Shown here piece by piece: positions 7,778 through 14,810 of a stretch of DNA of 21,834 nucleotides (its first letter is position 1; each line of letters opens with the position of its first letter). Source of the stretch: JBJXGF01 sp046153015 (GTDB lineage Bacteria > Actinomycetota > Acidimicrobiia > Acidimicrobiales > CAIXPF01); NCBI GenBank assembly GCA_046153015.1, contig JBJXGF010000355.1, forward strand, positions 1 to 21,834. The letters are read 5' to 3'. The translations under genes and the position numbers were made by a program. The notes beneath the pieces were generated by a model. The model was not told the DNA's origin. It made no database searches and was given only the letters and a program-made list of their open reading frames with translations.

Positions 7778-8676
7778 CGCTGGTGATCTCCCGCCGCGAC
7801 GGCGGCGCGGAACAGCTCCGACAGCCTGGGAGGACCGAACACGAACGAGGTCATCTCGCCGCGCTGTTGGGCCAGGTCGGCGATGGCGGCGATGTCGGCG
7901 TCGCACCCGACCCGCAGCCGGCGCCGGCCTTCGCCCGTCTCGATCACCTCGACCGCGTCCAGCTTCGGCCAGTCGGGCGAGGAGCCCCGCCAGGACAGCT
8001 CGACGATGCGGTGGGCGGCCGCCGCGCGCAGAGCGTCGAGCTCGCCGGCCACCACGATGCGGCCGCGGTCGATGATCACCACGTCCTCGCACAAGGCCTC
8101 GACCAGGTCGAGCTGGTGGCTGGAGAACAGCACGGTGGCGCCCGCCGCCGCCACCTCGCTCAGCAGCGCCGACATGTCGTGCACCGCCAGGGGGTCGAGC
8201 CCGGAGAAGGGCTCGTCGAGCACCAGCAGGTCCGGCTCGTTCACCAGCGCGGCGATGAGCTGGACTCGTTGCTGGTTGCCGTGGGACAACGCGTCGAGCC
8301 GGTCGTCGCGCCGTGAAGCGAGGCCGAGACGGCCGAGCCACGTGTCCACGGTGCGGGAGGCGTCCCTGGTCGTGCGTCCGCACAGCCGGGCGAGGTACAC
8401 GAGTTGCTCCCGCACCCGCATGCGGGCGTACAGCCCGCGCTCCTCGGGCATGTAGCCGAAGCGGGACCGCTCCGCGGGGCCCACGGGCGCGCCGCGCCAA
8501 CGGACCGACCCGGCGTCGAGCTCGACCAGGCCGAACACGGCCCGCATGGCCGTGGTCTTACCCGCCCCGTTCGGGCCGAGGAACCCGGTCAGGCGAGCCG
8601 GCCGGGCCACGAACGAGCAGCCATCGAGCGCGACGACGGCGCCGAACCGCTTGCTCACCGCGTCGAACTCGAGCAC
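7774..8676 (-). CDS. ABC transporter ATP-binding protein (NatA-like)
   Basis: The 300-residue ATPase should power the adjacent permease. It has Walker A GPNGAGKTT (about 34-42), a signature motif in the variant form LSHGNQQ (about 129-135; canonical LSGGQ), Walker B LLVLDEPFSGLDP and the H-loop SSHQLDLVE. The C-terminal portion after about residue 215 (RIVELSWRG, RLRVGCDADIAAIADLA, LSELFRAAV) is the accessory domain common to exporters that work with ABC-2 permeases. The GTG at 8676 has GGAGG 6 bases upstream. His and Asn in the signature are a recurrent variant in NatA/EcsA-type proteins, so I do not read them as loss of function. It lies 90 bases after the SRPBCC gene and overlaps the permease gene by 4 bases. 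Confidence 0.92.
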   Translation of the reverse strand: MLEFDAVSKRFGAVVALDGCSFVARPARLTGFLGPNGAGKTTAMRAVFGLVELDAGSVRWRGAPVGPAERSRFGYMPEERGLYARMRVREQLVYLARLCGRTTRDASRTVDTWLGRLGLASRRDDRLDALSHGNQQRVQLIAALVNEPDLLVLDEPFSGLDPLAVHDMSALLSEVAAAGATVLFSSHQLDLVEALCEDVVIIDRGRIVVAGELDALRAAAAHRIVELSWRGSSPDWPKLDAVEVIETGEGRRRLRVGCDADIAAIADLAQQRGEMTSFVFGPPRLSELFRAAVAAGDHQR

Positions 8677-8766
8677 AGCCCACCTCCGGCCCTGACGCTT
8701 CCAGATCGGGGCGGCCCAAAGTAGGGGAGAACGAATCCGGAAGCCCGGGCCGACCGGGCGGCGCGA

Positions 8767-9543
8767 TCAGGCGCCCGGGGCGTGACGGTCGAGCCAGTCC
8801 TGCCAGCGGGCCCGGTCGCGGGCCGCGAGCTGCGCCGCGTCCGGCCCGTACAGGTAGGACCACACCGACACGCAGACCGGGGCGTGCGCGCCCTCCACCG
8901 CCACCAGCGCGGTGCCGGGCGCGGGCTGATCGAGCACGAGGGCCAGCCACCACGCGTCGATGTGGGCGACGACGCCTCCCAGGTTCGGCGCGTCCGGCGC
9001 CGCGCACTCCACCCGATCACCGACGCGCAGCTGCGCCGGCAGACCGAGGGCCTGCGTGAGGCGAGACCAGGCGCTCGGCCGGGGTTCGGCCCACATGGCC
9101 ATCGGCAGCGCCGACGAGGCGTGCTGGCCGGGGAAGTGCTCGAGGTGCAGGCGCAGGTTGAGCAGGAACAGCCGCCAGCCCTCGTTCATGCCGTCGAACT
9201 GCTCGTCCCACTCGTCGCCGGCCTGGAAGCCGGTGTTGACGAGGCGGACGACGCAGGCGCCGCCGCGCGCCTCGACTAGCCACTCGAAGGCCAGGCCGCC
9301 TTCGCCCTCGACGCTCTCCAGCACCAGACGGTGGGGCGGCTCCCACGCCGCCACCCGCCCCGGAACCTGCATCTCGGGCGCCTCGCCGAAGGACGCGGAC
9401 GCCGAGCCGCCCAAGCGCTCCTCGAGGGTGTGCGGCACGTACCACGAGGAGATGCCCGGACCGGTGGCGATGGCCTGCCACACCTGCTCCGGGGTGCCGG
9501 GCACCTCGATCTCGTGCCTGATGGCCCGTGGTTCCTCGGTCAT
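8767..9543 (-). CDS. SRPBCC / AHSA1-like domain protein
   Basis: The product is 258 residues. The first 140 or so form an AHSA1-type START/Bet v 1 fold: an early IRHEIEVPGTPEQVWQAIATGPGISSWYVP, then RVAAWEPPHRLVLES, a strand pair ending VVRLVNTGF, and a long C-terminal helix (EGWRLFLLNLRLHLEHF). Such folds bind hydrophobic ligands or client proteins. A further 110-residue C-terminal part (QLRVGDRVECAAPD, HIDAWWLALVLDQPAPG, RWQDWLDRH) makes it longer than the usual single-domain member; I cannot name that part. The start ATG at 9543 has AGGAGG 7 bases upstream and overlaps the repressor stop in ATGA, so the two are translationally coupled. ArsR-AHSA1 pairs are common in Actinobacteria; ligand unknown. 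Confidence 0.85.
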   Translation of the reverse strand: MTEEPRAIRHEIEVPGTPEQVWQAIATGPGISSWYVPHTLEERLGGSASASFGEAPEMQVPGRVAAWEPPHRLVLESVEGEGGLAFEWLVEARGGACVVRLVNTGFQAGDEWDEQFDGMNEGWRLFLLNLRLHLEHFPGQHASSALPMAMWAEPRPSAWSRLTQALGLPAQLRVGDRVECAAPDAPNLGGVVAHIDAWWLALVLDQPAPGTALVAVEGAHAPVCVSVWSYLYGPDAAQLAARDRARWQDWLDRHAPGA

Positions 9544-10139
9544 CTCCGGACCTCCTGAGGGTGTCGTGGGGGACGGGGGTGGGCGGCCACGACGAGCCGA
9601 TGCCAACGCCCCCCGGCGGCGGTCTCGTCGTGGTGGCGCGCCGCCAGCGTGGTGATGGCCTCGGCCAGCTCGCGGGCGAATGCGGCTCGGGCGGCGGAGG
9701 ACGCGAAACGGATCTCGGTGTCGATCGTCAGCGTGGCCAACGGCCGTCCGGCGCGCTCGGCGCCGCGGGCCAGCTCGGCGACTTCGCGCAACAGGCGCGC
9801 CGCCACCGCCAGCAGGTAGCCCGCCGAGAGGCGGTCGGGCGGCGGCGTCTCGGCGTCGGCCCCTCCGAGCACGGCGGGCGAGACCACGTAGCGCCGAGCG
9901 GTGGCGGCCATGACACGCTCGGTGAGCCCGCGACGTCGACGTTCCTCGACGAGACGGACGAGGCCGTGCTGTTCGAGCGTCCGCAGATGGTAGTTCACCT
10001 GCTGCCTGGGCAGACCCAACGCCTTGGCGAGCGAGGTGGCCGAGCCGGGCTCCGCCAACAGCGCCAAGATCCGCGAGCGAACCGGATCGAGCGCCGCCTG
10101 GACGGCGCTGGGGGCGTCGAGCACCTCGATCTCAAGCAC
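9540..10139 (-). CDS. ArsR-like winged-helix transcriptional repressor
   Basis: The 199-residue protein has an ArsR-type winged helix at about residues 10-80: ALDPVRSRILALLAEPGSATSLAKALGLP is helix 1 to the start of the recognition unit, RQQVNYHLRTLEQHGLV is the recognition helix, and RRRRGLTERVM is the wing. There is no clustered Cys metal-binding motif, so metal sensing is not supported. The region from 100 to 199 is helical, rich in Ala/Arg/Glu, and could sense a ligand or dimerise. The GTG start at 10139 follows a -35/-10 pair with only 6 bases between, suggesting a leaderless mRNA, and an imperfect palindrome overlaps this promoter. It heads the five-gene run and probably represses itself and the genes behind it. 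Confidence 0.88.
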   Translation of the reverse strand: MLEIEVLDAPSAVQAALDPVRSRILALLAEPGSATSLAKALGLPRQQVNYHLRTLEQHGLVRLVEERRRRGLTERVMAATARRYVVSPAVLGGADAETPPPDRLSAGYLLAVAARLLREVAELARGAERAGRPLATLTIDTEIRFASSAARAAFARELAEAITTLAARHHDETAAGGRWHRLVVAAHPRPPRHPQEVRR

Positions 10140-10176
10140 CGGCCCATGCTGACATTCGACAAACTATCTTGTCAAT
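10140..10176 (-). promoter_or_regulatory. Promoter and probable operator of the ArsR-led genes
   Basis: On the minus strand TTGACA (10175-10170), an 18-base spacer and CAGCAT (10151-10146) form a -35/-10 pair ending 6 bases before the GTG at 10139. An imperfect inverted repeat covers the -35 and spacer: on the plus strand ATTCGACAA (10154-10162), six bases, then TTGTCAAT (10169-10176), with one unpaired C. This AT-rich patch stands out in GC-rich surroundings. Autoregulation is inferred from geometry and from the usual behaviour of ArsR repressors. Confidence 0.65.
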
Positions 10177-10220
10177 TAGTTGGGCGGTGCTGAACCTCGC
10201 CGGTCGCCCATGATGAGTGG

Positions 10221-10823
10221 GTGGAGGACAGCAGCGAGTCGGACGTCGGCGAAGCGGCGCGGTTGGAGCTGTACTGGATCCCGCTGGGCGCCGGGGCGCA
10301 GGTGGTTCGCCTCAGCGGCCGGCTCTACGAAGCGGCTGCGGCGCGGGTGCAGCAGCGCCCTCGCCGGCGGCTCTACCATTCGGCGTTGCTCGCGGCGACG
10401 GCCGCCGGGGCCACGGTGGTCGAGATGGCGCCCGTGCCCAACGCTCGGGGCGCCGTCGAGCGCGGCGTGGTCGCCGAAGGCCCCGTCGGCGCTCGCCTGT
10501 TGGGCCGTGCTCGGATCTTCCGCTACGAGGTGCGCCGGTGGCCGGGTGGGCTGATCCCCGACCTGGCGTTCGCGGTGGCGAGCCCGGTGACGATCACGAC
10601 CGATCCCGGCGAGGTGGAGGCGCTGCTCGACGTGCTGCCGCTCGTGCCCACGCCGGTCTGGGGGCGAGACGAGATCGGCGCGGGGGAGATGTGGAACTCG
10701 AACTCGGTGACCTCGTGGGCTCTGGCAACGGTGGGCCTGGTGAGCGCCGCAGGCCGTCCGCCCGACGAGGGACGGGCGCCGGGCTGGGACGCCGGCCTGG
10801 CGGCCGCCCGGACGGGCGCCTGA
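10221..10823 (+). CDS. Conserved-looking protein of unknown function (about 200 aa)
   Basis: I recall similar actinobacterial hypothetical proteins but know no assigned role. The 200 residues from the GTG at 10221 contain an opening LELYWIPLGAGAQVVRLSGRLYEA (about 15-38), RRLYHSALLAATAAGATVVEMAPV (about 49-72), a central VVAEGPVGARLLGRARIFRYEVRRW, then VPTPVWGRDEIGAGEMWNSNSVTSWALA (about 143-170) and a C-terminal RAPGWDAGL. There is no signal peptide or transmembrane helix. The YHSAL His and the WNSNSVTSW patch are placed as in NlpC/P60-like or PPPDE-type folds, but the usual Cys is absent, so enzymatic function is only a thought. CATGAT lies 6 bases before the start, compatible with a leaderless transcript. 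The gene is divergent from the ArsR gene across 81 bases that carry the operator. Confidence 0.75.
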   Translation: MEDSSESDVGEAARLELYWIPLGAGAQVVRLSGRLYEAAAARVQQRPRRRLYHSALLAATAAGATVVEMAPVPNARGAVERGVVAEGPVGARLLGRARIFRYEVRRWPGGLIPDLAFAVASPVTITTDPGEVEALLDVLPLVPTPVWGRDEIGAGEMWNSNSVTSWALATVGLVSAAGRPPDEGRAPGWDAGLAAARTGA

Positions 10824-10891
10824 GCGTTTCCGGACGAGCCACGCTGCGGGCCGATGCGGTCGGCGGGCGCCAGCGAGGCGAGACTGTCCGG

Positions 10892-11284
10892 ATGAGCGAC
10901 GATCCGCTGGCCCTGCGGGCAACGGGCATCACGATGGACTGCGCCGACGTGGGCCGCATGGCCGACTTCTGGCAGGCGGCCCTGGGCTTCGCCACCCGCG
11001 CGGGCGACGAGCGCCAGGCGGTCACGCTGAGCGAGCCGCGCCACGGCCGCAGCATCAACCATCTGACCCTGCAGAAGGTCCCCGAGCCCAAGAGCGCCAA
11101 GCACCGCGTGCATCTCGACCTGTTCCCGGCCGACCTCGAGCGGGCCAAGGCCCGCCTCGTCGAGCTGGGCGCCGCCGTCGCCCGCGAGCCGGCGACGGAC
11201 GAGCCCGGGCACTTCGGGTTCCAGGCGACGGTCATGGTCGACCCCGAGGGCGGGGAGTTCTGTCTGGTCGCCCGCACGGCCTGA
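10892..11284 (+). CDS. VOC / glyoxalase-like domain protein
   Basis: The 130-residue single-domain protein has the beta-alpha-beta-beta-beta pattern of the vicinal oxygen chelate superfamily: GITMDCADVGRMADFWQAALGF at the N-terminus, LTLQKVPEPKSAKHRVHLDLF in the middle, DLERAKARLVELGA as the second helix, and VMVDPEGGEFCLVAR at the end. His (HLDLF) and Glu (GGEFCLV) positions match those used for metal binding in many members, but two further ligands are not evident, so it may act as a dimer or have lost the metal. Substrate unknown. GAGACT ends 6 bases before the ATG at 10892, again compatible with a leaderless start. It follows the unknown-function gene by 68 bases on the same strand. Confidence 0.88.
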   Translation: MSDDPLALRATGITMDCADVGRMADFWQAALGFATRAGDERQAVTLSEPRHGRSINHLTLQKVPEPKSAKHRVHLDLFPADLERAKARLVELGAAVAREPATDEPGHFGFQATVMVDPEGGEFCLVARTA

Positions 11285-11299
11285 ACGGGCGGTTTCAGG
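11280..11299 (+). terminator. Hairpin at the VOC gene stop
   Basis: CCTGAA, an 8-base loop and TTCAGG form a 6-bp stem that includes the VOC stop codon TGA (11282-11284). There is no T-run. It repeats the TGA-N10-TCA geometry seen at 5906 and 16700. Confidence 0.4.
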
Positions 11300-11334
11300 T
11301 GTGCGCCGGCCCGGCCGGTGGGAAGACCGGCCGG

Positions 11335-11499
11335 GTGACGATCATCCGGACGCCCGAGCCCAGCCCGGATCCCCCTGCGCCCATCCCGCCGCAGCCGGAT
11401 CCGCCCCAGCCCCTCCCGCCTCAGCCCGGCCCGCCGCAGCCGCCGCCCCCCCAGCCCATCCCGCAGGCCCTGCCGCGCTGGCGGCGGAGGTCCCGCTGA
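11335..11499 (+). CDS. Possible proline-rich miniprotein
   Basis: The frame from the GTG at 11335 encodes 54 residues: VTIIRTPEPSPDPPAP, then a run of PQP-type units (IPPQPDPPQPLPPQPGPPQP), ending in a basic ALPRWRRRSR tail. Prolines repeat every two or three residues and are broken by Gln, Asp, Gly and Leu, which is more regular than expected from GC-rich noise. An in-frame GTG at 11299 would add 12 residues. The only ribosome-site candidate is a weak GGAAG at 11321-11325. It fills the gap between the VOC and FDOR genes. No function is suggested; chance translation of a C-rich spacer is the alternative. Confidence 0.4.
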   Translation: MTIIRTPEPSPDPPAPIPPQPDPPQPLPPQPGPPQPPPPQPIPQALPRWRRRSR

Positions 11500-11528
11500 G
11501 CCGTCGGCGCCGGTCCGCCAGCCAGCGG

Positions 11529-11541
11529 TAGGCTCGGCGGC
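11529..11541 (+). promoter_or_regulatory. -10 element with leaderless spacing for the FDOR gene
   Basis: TAGGCT at 11529-11534 fits the actinobacterial TANNNT -10 pattern and lies 7 bases before the GTG at 11542, as expected when transcription begins at the start codon. No clear -35 is seen. It favours the GTG over the downstream ATG at 11566. Confidence 0.5.
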
Positions 11542-12042
11542 GTGCCCCGCGCCGAACGCCCCGCCATGGCCGAGTACGGGGTGCCCGCCGACGCCGAGGG
11601 GGCGCTCGCCTGGAGCTGGGCCGAGGTCCGGCTCACGGCCAGCCGCAACTTCTGGTTGGCCACCGCGTCCGCGGCCGGCCGTCCGCATGCCATGCCGGTG
11701 TGGGGCGTGTGGCTGACCGATCCCGACCGGTTCGTGTTCTCCTGCGCCCCGAGCTCGCGCAAAGCGGCGAACCTGCGGGCCAACCCGAGGGCGGTGGTCG
11801 CCGCCGACGACACGGTCGAATGCGTGTCGGTCGAGGGCAGGGCGCGTGAGGTGAGCCTGCGCCCGGATGGGCCCGAGGCGCAGGCGTACGCCCACAAGTA
11901 CGAACCCGCCGAGGCCAAGCGCGCCGAGCTGGCTGCGTTCATGGCCTCGCACGCCGCGTTCGAGCTGCTCCCCGAGCGGGCGTTCGGGATCATCGAGCGA
12001 GAGGACGAGTTCGCCTCACGCGCCACCCGCTGGGTGTGGTGA
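11542..12042 (+). CDS. FDOR / pyridoxamine 5'-phosphate oxidase-like split beta-barrel protein
   Basis: The 166-residue product looks like the flavin/deazaflavin oxidoreductase (FDOR) group: SRNFWLATASAAGRPHAMPVWGVWL (about residues 34-58) followed by RFVFSCAPSSRKAANLRANPRAVVAADD (about 64-91) and VSVEGRAREV. The GRPHAMPVWG strand and the S-S-R-K-x-x-N-L segment are the typical cofactor-phosphate binding parts of this fold. Actinobacterial members use F420, FMN or heme-related cofactors; which applies here is not visible. There is no signal peptide. A shorter start at the ATG 11566 is possible. Its 3' end overlaps the end of the convergent cyclase gene by 27 bases. Confidence 0.85.
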   Translation: MPRAERPAMAEYGVPADAEGALAWSWAEVRLTASRNFWLATASAAGRPHAMPVWGVWLTDPDRFVFSCAPSSRKAANLRANPRAVVAADDTVECVSVEGRAREVSLRPDGPEAQAYAHKYEPAEAKRAELAAFMASHAAFELLPERAFGIIEREDEFASRATRWVW

Positions 12043-14724
12043 CTCGGCCTGAGCGAGTGCGTCGAGAGCGAGAGCGCGCGCCGCAGCGACGCCGAGCGTG
12101 CGCCCGGCCTGCGTCTCCTCGTCGGCTCGTGCCCCGAGTTGCTCGCGCAGCAGCGTCTCGGCCTGCCGGATGACCGCGCGGTGGCCGCCGCCCGTGTGGC
12201 CCGTCGCGTCGGCCGCCCCCAGCAGTCTCGCCGCCGCCGAGGCGCGCCCGGCGCGGGCCAGCGTGAGCGCCGCCGTGCGCAGCGCCTGGATGGTGACGTT
12301 GCCGGTGCGGTACGCGGCGGACAGCTCCAGCACCTCGCGAGTGCTGGACACGGCGCGGGAGACGTCATCGCCCAGCGCGGCGGCGACGCTGAGCCACATT
12401 CGGCACCCGAGGTTCACGAAGTGCCCCTCACCGAGCGGAGCGGCATGGCCCCTCGCCTGGTCGAACGCGGCGACGGCGCTCATCGGGTCGCCGCCGATCA
12501 GCGCCAGCCCGCGGAACCACGCGCCCCAGGCCTCGAGGGTGGGGGAGCCGGTGGAGCGGCCCGCCTCCGCCGCCCGGGAGGCGAGGGCCAGCCGGTCGAC
12601 GGCCTCGTCGCCCGACCAGGCGCCGTAGAGCGCTCGATTGCCGGCGGCGAAGACCAGTCCCGGGCCCGGCGCCCGCCCCTCGGCCTCGGCCAGCGCGGCG
12701 CGGGTCAGCTCGTCGGCCCGTCTCCAGTCGCCAGACGCCTGAGCATGCATGAACGCCGCGAGCGCGTAGGTGAACCTGCCCGTGAACGCGTCTGCTCCCG
12801 GGTCGGGTCCGAGGGCCTCACCGGTCGCCTCGAAGTCGCCGCCCAGCCAGTAGTCGGCCATGGCCCACGCGCCGCGCACGTCGAGCTCCGCCCGATGGCC
12901 GACGAGCAGCCCGCCGGCGATCGCGCTCCGGGCCCAGCCGCCCACCTCGGAACGCAGGGCGGTCAGGGCGAAGAAACCGAGCGCGGCCGGGATGTCGCCG
13001 GCGACGTCGGTATCGCGCGCCGCCAACGCGTAGGCGAACGCGCTCCGCAGGTTCTCCCATTCCGCTTCCAGCGTCCGCCAGGCGGCCGCCTCCTCGGCGG
13101 TGCTGAGCCGCTGCTCCTCCGCCACGGCGAGGTCCCGGTACCAGCGAGCGTGTGAGGCGCGCCAGTGCAGCGCGGCGCCGGCGGCCTCGAGCCTTTCGGC
13201 GGCGAAGCTCCTCAGCGTTTCCAGCATCACGTAGCGGGTGCCGAGCGACGAGGGCCGCCGCACCACCATCGAGCGGGTCACCAACGCGTCGAGGAGGTCG
13301 ATCACGTCGTCTCTGTCGAGGGTTGCCTCGGCGTTGGCTGGGTCGTCGGCGCAGACGGCTTCCACTGCGGCGAGCCCGAAGCTCCCGGCGAACACCGACA
13401 GACGATCGAAGAGCGCCCGTTCGGCGTCCTCGAGCAGGTCGTAGGACCACTGAACGGCGCCGCGCAAGGTCTGCTGACGTTCGGGCGCTCCTCGACCGCT
13501 GCTGCGCAGCAATCGGAACCGCTCGTCGAGACGGGCGGCGATGTCGAGCGGGCTGAGCGAGCGGACCCGGGCGGCCGCCAGCTCCACCGCCAGGGGCATT
13601 CCGTCGAGGCGAGTGCAGATCTCCGCGATCGCGGCGGACTCCTCCGCGTCGGGGGCGAAGCCCGGCAGCTGCTCCGCCGCCCGCTGCCGGAACAGCTCGA
13701 CCGCCGCGTCCGCCAACCCGTCCACTGGCCAGAGCTGCTCGCCCGCCACCTCCAGCGGCGCTCGGCTCGTGCAGAGCAGGACCACGGTGGGCGCTGCGGC
13801 CAGGATCCGGCGCGCCACCTCGGCCGCCTGTTCGAGCACCTGCTCGCAGTTGTCGAGCACGAGCAGCAGGCAGCGCTCGCCGAGCGCCACGACGATCTGG
13901 GCGATGTCGTCCTGCCCGGGCCGGAGAACCGCCCCCACCGCCGCCGCGACGGCGGGCGCCACGCCCGAGGCGTCGACCGGCGCCAGCTCACAGAACCGAA
14001 CGCCGTCGATGAGCTGGCCGGCCATCGTGTGCGCGGTCTCGATCGCCAGCCTCGTCTTGCCCATGCCGCCGGGGCCCACCAGCGTGACCAGCCGCCGGCG
14101 GCCGAGCTCGGCCTGGAGCGCCTCCACGTCTGCGGATCGCCCGACGAAGGTGGTGGCCGGTCGGGGCAGGTTCCCTCCGATCGTCGGCTCGGGCGGCTCG
14201 CTGAGCAGACCGGGGGCGGCGACCTGGAAGACGCGCTCGGGCTCCGAGAGCCCCCTCAGGCGCCGCTCGCCGAGGTCGACCAGGCTCACCCCAGCGGGCA
14301 GCTCGCCCCGGGTCAGGCGCTCGACCGCATGGGAGACCAGCACCTGACCGCCCCGGGCCAGCGCCATCAGGCGCGCCGCGCGGTTGAGGGCGGGGCCGAA
14401 GTAGTCGCCGTCGCGTTCGCTGGCGGCGCCCACGTGCACGGCCATGCGAACAGCCAGCACGAGTCCTGCGGACGCGGCCGGCGCCAGCGCCTGCTGCGCG
14501 GCCAGTGCGGCCCGCACGGCCTGGGCTGCGGTGTGGAAGGCCGCGGCGAACGCGTCGCCGGCGGTGGAGAACACCAGGCCGTCCTCATCGCTGACCGCCG
14601 CTCGCATGATGCGGTCGTGAGCGGCCAGCGCGGCGTCCATCTCGACCGGGCGCTCCTCCCAGAGACGAGTCGAGCCCTCCACATCGGTGAACAAGAAGGC
14701 CACCGTGCCGCTTGGCCGCTGCAC
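12016..14724 (-). CDS. Class III cyclase - ATPase - TPR-like regulator
   Basis: The product is 902 residues from the GTG at 14724. Residues 7-120 or so are a class III nucleotidyl cyclase domain: FTDVEGS with metal Asp14, STAGDAFAAAF with metal Asp57, and DYFGPALNRAARL with Asp107, Asn114 and Arg118. Position 53, where adenylate cyclases normally have the purine-selecting Lys, is Ser. An STAND/AfsR-like ATPase follows, with Walker A GPGGMGKT (Lys near 223), Walker B LLLVLDNCEQ (near 285), and CTSRAPL, GMPLAVELAAARV and LRGAVQWSYDLL motifs. The remainder (about 550-890) is Ala-rich helical sequence like TPR repeats (RASHARWYRDLA, LEAEWENLRSAFAYAL). No terminal LuxR HTH is seen, although many relatives have one. 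It is likely a cytoplasmic signalling protein; output unknown. The frame stays open upstream, but that stretch overlaps the carbonic anhydrase gene. Confidence 0.9.
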   Translation of the reverse strand: MQRPSGTVAFLFTDVEGSTRLWEERPVEMDAALAAHDRIMRAAVSDEDGLVFSTAGDAFAAAFHTAAQAVRAALAAQQALAPAASAGLVLAVRMAVHVGAASERDGDYFGPALNRAARLMALARGGQVLVSHAVERLTRGELPAGVSLVDLGERRLRGLSEPERVFQVAAPGLLSEPPEPTIGGNLPRPATTFVGRSADVEALQAELGRRRLVTLVGPGGMGKTRLAIETAHTMAGQLIDGVRFCELAPVDASGVAPAVAAAVGAVLRPGQDDIAQIVVALGERCLLLVLDNCEQVLEQAAEVARRILAAAPTVVLLCTSRAPLEVAGEQLWPVDGLADAAVELFRQRAAEQLPGFAPDAEESAAIAEICTRLDGMPLAVELAAARVRSLSPLDIAARLDERFRLLRSSGRGAPERQQTLRGAVQWSYDLLEDAERALFDRLSVFAGSFGLAAVEAVCADDPANAEATLDRDDVIDLLDALVTRSMVVRRPSSLGTRYVMLETLRSFAAERLEAAGAALHWRASHARWYRDLAVAEEQRLSTAEEAAAWRTLEAEWENLRSAFAYALAARDTDVAGDIPAALGFFALTALRSEVGGWARSAIAGGLLVGHRAELDVRGAWAMADYWLGGDFEATGEALGPDPGADAFTGRFTYALAAFMHAQASGDWRRADELTRAALAEAEGRAPGPGLVFAAGNRALYGAWSGDEAVDRLALASRAAEAGRSTGSPTLEAWGAWFRGLALIGGDPMSAVAAFDQARGHAAPLGEGHFVNLGCRMWLSVAAALGDDVSRAVSSTREVLELSAAYRTGNVTIQALRTAALTLARAGRASAAARLLGAADATGHTGGGHRAVIRQAETLLREQLGARADEETQAGRTLGVAAARALALDALAQAESPHPAGGA

Positions 14725-14730
14725 TCGTCG

Positions 14731-14763
14731 AGTCTCGCGCCCTGCGCGCTGGTCTGACCAGCG
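14731..14763 (-). promoter_or_regulatory. Probable promoter and 17-bp palindromic operator of the cyclase-ATPase gene
   Basis: CGCTGGTCTGACCAGCG (14747-14763) is a perfect palindrome around one central base. On the minus strand, GAGACT (14736-14731) is a -10-like hexamer 6 bases before the GTG at 14724. With a 17-base spacer the -35 would fall at about 14759-14754, inside the palindrome. TGGTCTGACCA resembles FadR/GntR-type operators (TGG-N5-CCA). The operator role is inferred. Confidence 0.6.
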
Positions 14764-14787
14764 TGAGGGGACCCGGCTCGGCCGCAG

Positions 14788-14805
14788 GGCGGGCGGTTGC
14801 CCGCC
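14788..14805 (-). terminator. GC hairpin after the carbonic anhydrase gene
   Basis: GGCGGGC, loop GGTT, GCCCGCC give a 7-bp perfect stem beginning 5 bases past the stop codon at 14811. There is no U-run, as is usual for high-GC actinobacterial terminators. It separates the carbonic anhydrase from the cyclase promoter. Confidence 0.55.
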
Positions 14806-14810
14806 GGCCG

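Noticed and set aside
10830..10892. TCCGGAC and GTCCGGA arms flanking the region before the VOC gene
   Set aside because: Seven-base arms about 50 bases apart in very GC-rich DNA are expected by chance; no other signal supports them.
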